DNA from: Paenibacillus wulumuqiensis
GTDB lineage: Bacteria; Bacillota; Bacilli; Paenibacillales; Paenibacillaceae
Length of the DNA stretch: 64,000 bases
Assembly (NCBI RefSeq): GCF_000971965.1
Contig: NZ_LAQP01000013.1
Location: forward strand, 62,001 to 126,000
Direction: 5' to 3'
A program made the translations under genes and the position numbers. Below the pieces are notes generated by a model, which saw nothing but the letters and a program-made list of their open reading frames with translations, searched no databases and was not told the origin of the DNA. Position 1 is the first letter of the stretch. Every line of letters starts with the position of its first letter. This document shows positions 60,336-64,000 of this stretch, piece after piece.

Positions 60336-60855
60336 TGCAGCGAACAAGGGACGTGTAGCCGTATATCCCGGCAGCTTTGATCCGGTGACGATGGGGCATC
60401 TGGACATTATTCAGCGTGCCGCACGGCAGTTCGATACACTGATTGTCTCTGTACTGAACAATCTGAGCAAAAAGCCGCTGTTTACCGTCGAAGAACGTGT
60501 TGCTCAGCTAAAAGAAGTGACCGCCGATCTGCCCAATGTCGAGATCGACAGCTTCCGCGATCTGCTGGCCAACTATATTCGTGAACGTGAAGCACAGGTA
60601 GTTGTACGCGGGATTCGTTCGGTAACCGATTTTGAGTATGAATTGCAGATGGCTTCCATTAATCGTGAGTTGAACCCGGATGCAGAGACCATCTTTATGA
60701 TGACCAATCCGCGTTACTCGTATTTGAGTTCCAGTATGGTCAAGGAAATTGCCCGCTTTAACGGCAATGTATCCGATTTTGTACCGCCGGTGATTGAGCA
60801 GCAGCTGCAGCGCAAGTTCATGTCGGCAGACCTGCATGGAGAAGGCAGTCTGTAG
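60328..60855 (+). CDS. coaD: Phosphopantetheine adenylyltransferase
   Basis: Adds AMP to 4'-phosphopantetheine to form dephospho-CoA, the penultimate step of CoA synthesis. The 175-aa length is typical once the start is placed at ATG 60328, preceded by AAGGAGGTG. The nucleotidyltransferase HxGH motif is in PGSFDPVTMGHLDII (about 15), and the ISSS-type end motif is YSYLSSSMVKEIA (about 130). A frame starting at 60157 inside rsmD is rejected. It is essential in most bacteria. Confidence 0.97.
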   Translation: MNNAANKGRVAVYPGSFDPVTMGHLDIIQRAARQFDTLIVSVLNNLSKKPLFTVEERVAQLKEVTADLPNVEIDSFRDLLANYIREREAQVVVRGIRSVTDFEYELQMASINRELNPDAETIFMMTNPRYSYLSSSMVKEIARFNGNVSDFVPPVIEQQLQRKFMSADLHGEGSL

Positions 60856-60952
60856 TGGAATTGAACCGGTGGACATGGGATAATAAAAGGAAGCAGAATT
60901 GCCTATACACCTACTGAGCGTCAGCGCATCAGACACCAAAGGAGAGAATCCC

Positions 60953-61981
60953 ATGTCCGGCCGAAATCTTCGTCCGCCGCTGTCCTCGAGACGGTCCTGG
61001 CTGTATTTACTATGCATGATTATTCTTGTATACGTACTTGTCTATATGCCCACTCCCTACGTGCTTAATGCACCGGGCAGTGCAGACGAGCTAAAGCCGA
61101 TGGTCACCGTCAGCGGCGGCGATCCTACCGAAAAAGGTACATTTATGATGACCACCGTATCTGTCAGTTATGCTAATATGGCGATGCTGATCGGAAGCGT
61201 TTTTGATGATAATGAAGAGATTGGCCCAAAACCGCCCCAGTCGAATCATAAGGAATATGAGGCGGAGCAGCTGTATTATATGAACAGTTCCCAGTCTAAC
61301 GCGGTTGCCGCTGCTTATCACCGGGCTGGAGTGCCTTACTCGGTTGAGCCGCAGTATGTATTTGTGATTAACGTGCCGGAAGGTAATACACAGATTCATG
61401 CGGGCGACCGTTTTGTAAAGCTGGACGGGCAGGCGATCGATTCATTCGCACAGTTGGAAAAGATATTGCAGAGCAAAAAGGCCGGCGATACGGTTGATGT
61501 TACTTTTGACCGTGCAGGTACGACAGTGGAGCAGCAGATTACACTCAAAAGCTTCCGGGATGCCAGCGGCAAGTCACGTGTTGGGTTTGGCGTATCGATT
61601 GGCGAAGTGCAAAAGGTCACGCCGGATGATCCGGCGCATGAAGTTCACTTTGCCAGTACGAGCATTGGAGGTCCCTCGGCGGGATTGATGTTCACGCTGG
61701 AGATTTACAATCAGCTAACAGACGGAGACCTCAGCAAAGGCTACCGGATCGCCGGCACAGGAACAATCGATGTTCAGGGCAATGTCGGCGTGATTGGCGG
61801 CGTCCAGCACAAAGTAGTGGCTGCCCAGGAAAAAGGAGCCGAGATTTTCTTTGTTCCCCAGGGGAATTATCCGGATGCTCAGAAGCAGCTGCAAAAGATG
61901 CATTCCACCATGCGACTGATTCCGGTGAAGACGCTGGATGATGCACTCCGTGAACTGGATCGTCTGCCTGCAAAAGGTTAA
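60953..61981 (+). CDS. ylbL: YlbL/SepM-type membrane-anchored PDZ-Lon protease
   Basis: A 342-aa membrane-anchored peptidase. It has one N-terminal membrane helix (about 15-36, LYLLCMIILVYVLVYM), a PDZ region (about 145-210) and a C-terminal Lon-like domain. The catalytic Ser is in SIGGPSAGLMF (about 239) and the Lys in GGVQHKVVAAQEKG (about 285). The family processes or degrades surface-associated proteins. AAAGGAG sets ATG 60953; the frame from 60899 adds 18 residues without a site. It follows coaD in the conserved order. Confidence 0.92.
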   Translation: MSGRNLRPPLSSRRSWLYLLCMIILVYVLVYMPTPYVLNAPGSADELKPMVTVSGGDPTEKGTFMMTTVSVSYANMAMLIGSVFDDNEEIGPKPPQSNHKEYEAEQLYYMNSSQSNAVAAAYHRAGVPYSVEPQYVFVINVPEGNTQIHAGDRFVKLDGQAIDSFAQLEKILQSKKAGDTVDVTFDRAGTTVEQQITLKSFRDASGKSRVGFGVSIGEVQKVTPDDPAHEVHFASTSIGGPSAGLMFTLEIYNQLTDGDLSKGYRIAGTGTIDVQGNVGVIGGVQHKVVAAQEKGAEIFFVPQGNYPDAQKQLQKMHSTMRLIPVKTLDDALRELDRLPAKG

Positions 61982-62045
61982 ACTAATTTTAAACAGTCAG
62001 TGAGCTTCCAGCAGGCTTTTTGCACTACGCTGCACAGGTATACTG

Positions 62046-62076
62046 AAAAGCATCGTCATTCGTGACGATGCTTTTT
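62046..62076 (+). terminator. Terminator after ylbL
   Basis: AGCATCGTCA-TTCG-TGACGATGCT, a 10-bp perfect stem with a stable UUCG loop and a T run. Confidence 0.9.
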
Positions 62077-62121
62077 CTGTACGGCAATAGGATTCATATA
62101 TATCCATAAATGATGTACTCT

Positions 62122-63342
62122 CTAGACTCTGATCGGAGCACGATAATAATCGGAATACAGTTGACGAGCATCCTGTGAAGCAAAAGCAGACGCCTGCATT
62201 ACGGTCGCCCGGATATCCATCTCCATATGCGGATGGTCCGTATCGGCTGGACGGGTAATCACAGGCAAAGTGGACGTTTTCTTCATTAATTTGAGCAGCT
62301 GGCGTCCATGTTCGGTAAAGCCAAGCACACGCAGGTAGCCGGGACCGTCCTGCAGGGTGGCTTCCGTCAGTTCGGTCCGCCGGTGGCCGAGCAGCAGATG
62401 GGCGATCAGCCGCTGCAGTCGGGCGTATGTATATCGCCGGGTCTTGAGGCTGTCCAGCAGTCCGGTCACCGAACAATCTGTCAGGGACGTCAATTTGGAC
62501 AGCAGACGGTGTTCCAGTCCTTCATTCATATCATAATAGTCAGCCAAGCGGGCAGGTGTAGCAGTGGCTATCGTCTGCAGCAGCGGCTGCCAGAGGTCAT
62601 TGATGTGAGCCGGCCCGCGTCCGGACTCGGTCTCATTGTGGATAATGCGCATGACTTCTGCAGGCATATAGGCAGCGGCCCGATCCGGCTGCTCCATGAG
62701 CAGATTACGAATCGCCGTTGCGCTGGCAATCTGTTCATGCACAGGCTGCGGATCATGATAATGAGACTTTTCCCGCTGAATGGTACCGGGTACGATGGAA
62801 CTGTTCAGACGCCTCAGAGCAATCAGATATTGAAGCCCCAGTGTATTATTGGGTTCGCTTAACATGGCTGCCGCTTCCGATGAGATGCTTTCTGCCGCAC
62901 CGGCAGCCTGACTGACCGCTGCAGGGTAGCTCAGTCCTTCCTTTAGCGCATCCTGCAGTCTCTGCCTGAATTCAGGCCGTTCGTCTGTCAGAAGATCAGC
63001 TAGGGCATTCAGATGAAGCAGCGAACCGGCTTCACTGCCAAATACCAGCTGATCAACCACTCCGGTCGCTTCCAGCAGAGAAACCGCACCGTAGGCAAAC
63101 CATTCTGCAGGCTGCACCACATAGACAGAAGGCAGCTCGATCACCAGATCACATCCGCAGCGCAGTGCCATCTCCGCCCGCGCCCATTTGCTAAAAGCCG
63201 CCGGTTCGCCGCGCTGGGTAAAGCCCCCGCTCATGACGGCCACAACGGCATCACAGCCCGTCAGTTCACGTGTTTTATGTATATGCAGCAGATGTCCGTT
63301 ATGAAGCGGATTATATTCTACAATAATGCCGGCAACTTTCAT
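62122..63342 (-). CDS. tmcAL: tRNA(Met) cytidine acetate ligase
   Basis: A 406-aa protein of the YlbM/TmcAL family, which acetylates C34 of elongator tRNA(Met) using ATP and acetate. The N-terminal nucleotidyltransferase-like HxGH motif is in GIIVEYNPLHNGHLLHI (about 5-21), followed by SGGFTQRGEPAAFSKWARAEMAL. ATG 63342 is set by GAGGAG; a longer frame back to 63465 lacks a site. It is divergent from yceD and convergent with ylbL, as in related genomes. Confidence 0.94.
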   Translation of the reverse strand: MKVAGIIVEYNPLHNGHLLHIHKTRELTGCDAVVAVMSGGFTQRGEPAAFSKWARAEMALRCGCDLVIELPSVYVVQPAEWFAYGAVSLLEATGVVDQLVFGSEAGSLLHLNALADLLTDERPEFRQRLQDALKEGLSYPAAVSQAAGAAESISSEAAAMLSEPNNTLGLQYLIALRRLNSSIVPGTIQREKSHYHDPQPVHEQIASATAIRNLLMEQPDRAAAYMPAEVMRIIHNETESGRGPAHINDLWQPLLQTIATATPARLADYYDMNEGLEHRLLSKLTSLTDCSVTGLLDSLKTRRYTYARLQRLIAHLLLGHRRTELTEATLQDGPGYLRVLGFTEHGRQLLKLMKKTSTLPVITRPADTDHPHMEMDIRATVMQASAFASQDARQLYSDYYRAPIRV

Positions 63343-63458
63343 AAAATCTCTCCTCTTTTGGGTAAAAATATGGTAAAATAAATCGTATGTGCAATTTGTA
63401 GATTCTATTATAAATGATACGTTTACGATATCATTATACTGAATTAATAAATCATACG

Positions 63459-63488
63459 TTGACAAAAAGAGTCATTAATCGGTATAAT
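63459..63488 (+). promoter_or_regulatory. Sigma-A promoter of yceD
   Basis: TTGACA (63459-63464), 18-base spacer, TATAAT (63483-63488): both hexamers match the consensus exactly. The start codon follows 28 bases later. Confidence 0.88.
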
Positions 63489-63515
63489 AATTTTTGTTTG
63501 TTTGGAGTGATAATG

Positions 63516-64000
63516 ATGCAATTCCAATTTAGAAAAATGGCGCAGAGCGATCAGCCTATAGAGTTTCATCAGACACTTGATTCCGGCTTTGTAAAAAGCG
63601 GACGTAATGATATCCTGTCAGCTTCACCTTTACATGTGGATGTAAAAGCGAAGTACAGTGTAGATCAGGCTGTTGATGTGAACGGAACGTTGAAGCTTGA
63701 CTTACAGATGGCGTGTGCCCGCTGTCTGAGACCTGTGGATCTTCATCTTGATGTTGAAGTTCATGAGGAGATCAGACACGGCGAAGAACCGGAGAACGTA
63801 GCCGAGGAAGATGATGCAGTATATGTGAAGAGTGATACTGTGGATCTTCAACCTTATCTGGAAGAAGCTGCTTTAATGGATTTGCCGGCGGCAGTTCTAT
63901 GCAAGGATGATTGCAAGGGACTGTGCCCGACATGTGGAGTCAACCTGAACGAACAGGATTGTGATTGCGATAACCGGCCGATTGATCCTAGGCTGGCAGG
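63516..64000 (+). CDS. yceD: YceD/DUF177 family protein, N-terminal part
   Basis: The first 161 codons of a protein that runs off the right edge. It begins MQFQFRKMAQSDQPIEFHQTL and has the DUF177 cysteine pairs CARC (about 68) and CKGLCPTCGVNLN with a following CDC. The family is encoded next to rpmF (ribosomal protein L32) in most bacteria and is linked to rRNA or ribosome maturation. GGAG lies eight bases before ATG 63516; ATG 63513 is adjacent. A consensus promoter drives it. Confidence 0.92.
   Translation, partial: MQFQFRKMAQSDQPIEFHQTLDSGFVKSGRNDILSASPLHVDVKAKYSVDQAVDVNGTLKLDLQMACARCLRPVDLHLDVEVHEEIRHGEEPENVAEEDDAVYVKSDTVDLQPYLEEAALMDLPAAVLCKDDCKGLCPTCGVNLNEQDCDCDNRPIDPRLA

Noticed and set aside
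1-64000. tRNA/rRNA genes, CRISPR arrays, prophage or complete insertion sequences
   Set aside because: I scanned for tRNA-like arms, repeat-spacer patterns, integrase or transposase wording and long terminal repeats, and saw none.

Overview
The window looks like chromosomal DNA of a Paenibacillus-type Gram-positive bacterium. I base this on strong AGGAGG-type ribosome binding sites, many GTG/TTG starts, classic hairpin-plus-T-run terminators, the rsmD-coaD-ylbL / tmcAL / yceD neighbourhood of Bacillales, a NucB nuclease, a YjfB-type motility peptide and Bacillus-style Fur and MhqR-like operators. The genus is inference. I see no rRNA, tRNA, CRISPR array, phage or complete insertion sequence.

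Layout. 1-5.3 kb: the start of a transaldolase (minus), a soluble chemoreceptor, ung, fumC and a nucleotidyltransferase-like gene behind a perfect Fur box. 5.4-13.1 kb (all minus): a secreted subtilase, a one-module NRPS-like enzyme ending in a thioester reductase, a membrane chemoreceptor and a small coiled-coil protein. 13.3-20.8 kb (plus): rpiA, an azoreductase with an MhqR-like operator and a MarR regulator, a possible 36-aa peptide gene, then a three-gene signalling block (ABM-fold monooxygenase, CarH-like B12-binding sensor without a DNA-binding domain, soluble hybrid histidine kinase), a methyltransferase and a GNAT acetyltransferase.

21.1-37.5 kb: a large purine/ureide catabolic cluster. 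It contains pucR, uraD, uraH, allantoinase, allantoate amidohydrolase, ureidoglycine-glyoxylate aminotransferase, a gamma-glutamyltransferase-like Ntn hydrolase (candidate oxamate amidohydrolase), an aminohydrolase (candidate guanine deaminase), xanthine dehydrogenase maturation genes (pucA, pucB) and the three xanthine dehydrogenase subunits (pucC, pucD, pucE). Together these would take guanine or xanthine to urate, and 5-hydroxyisourate on to ureidoglycine, oxalurate and possibly oxalate. The urate oxidase step and purine permeases are not in the window.

37.5-50.3 kb: a gene-poor 0.9-kb stretch, a phosphotransferase-fold kinase, a TPR membrane protein, a hexuronate operon (uxaB, uxaA, aldo-keto reductase) behind a LacI-type operator, and a plant-polysaccharide cluster: GH42 beta-galactosidase divergent from an AraC regulator, then an esterase, an SGNH esterase and an SMP-30 lactonase. 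50.4-59.6 kb: a SUKH protein, an acyl-CoA dehydrogenase-fold flavoprotein, a YjfB peptide, NucB, a 1250-aa secreted propeller/Ig-like protein with internal duplication, and an MFS exporter with a TetR regulator and two matching operators. 59.7-64 kb: conserved housekeeping genes rsmD, coaD, ylbL, tmcAL (minus) and the start of yceD.

The best candidate for an undescribed system is the block at 16.0-19.2 kb. It pairs a cobalamin sensor carrying the CarH signature residues with a cytosolic hybrid kinase, in place of the usual fused DNA-binding domain.
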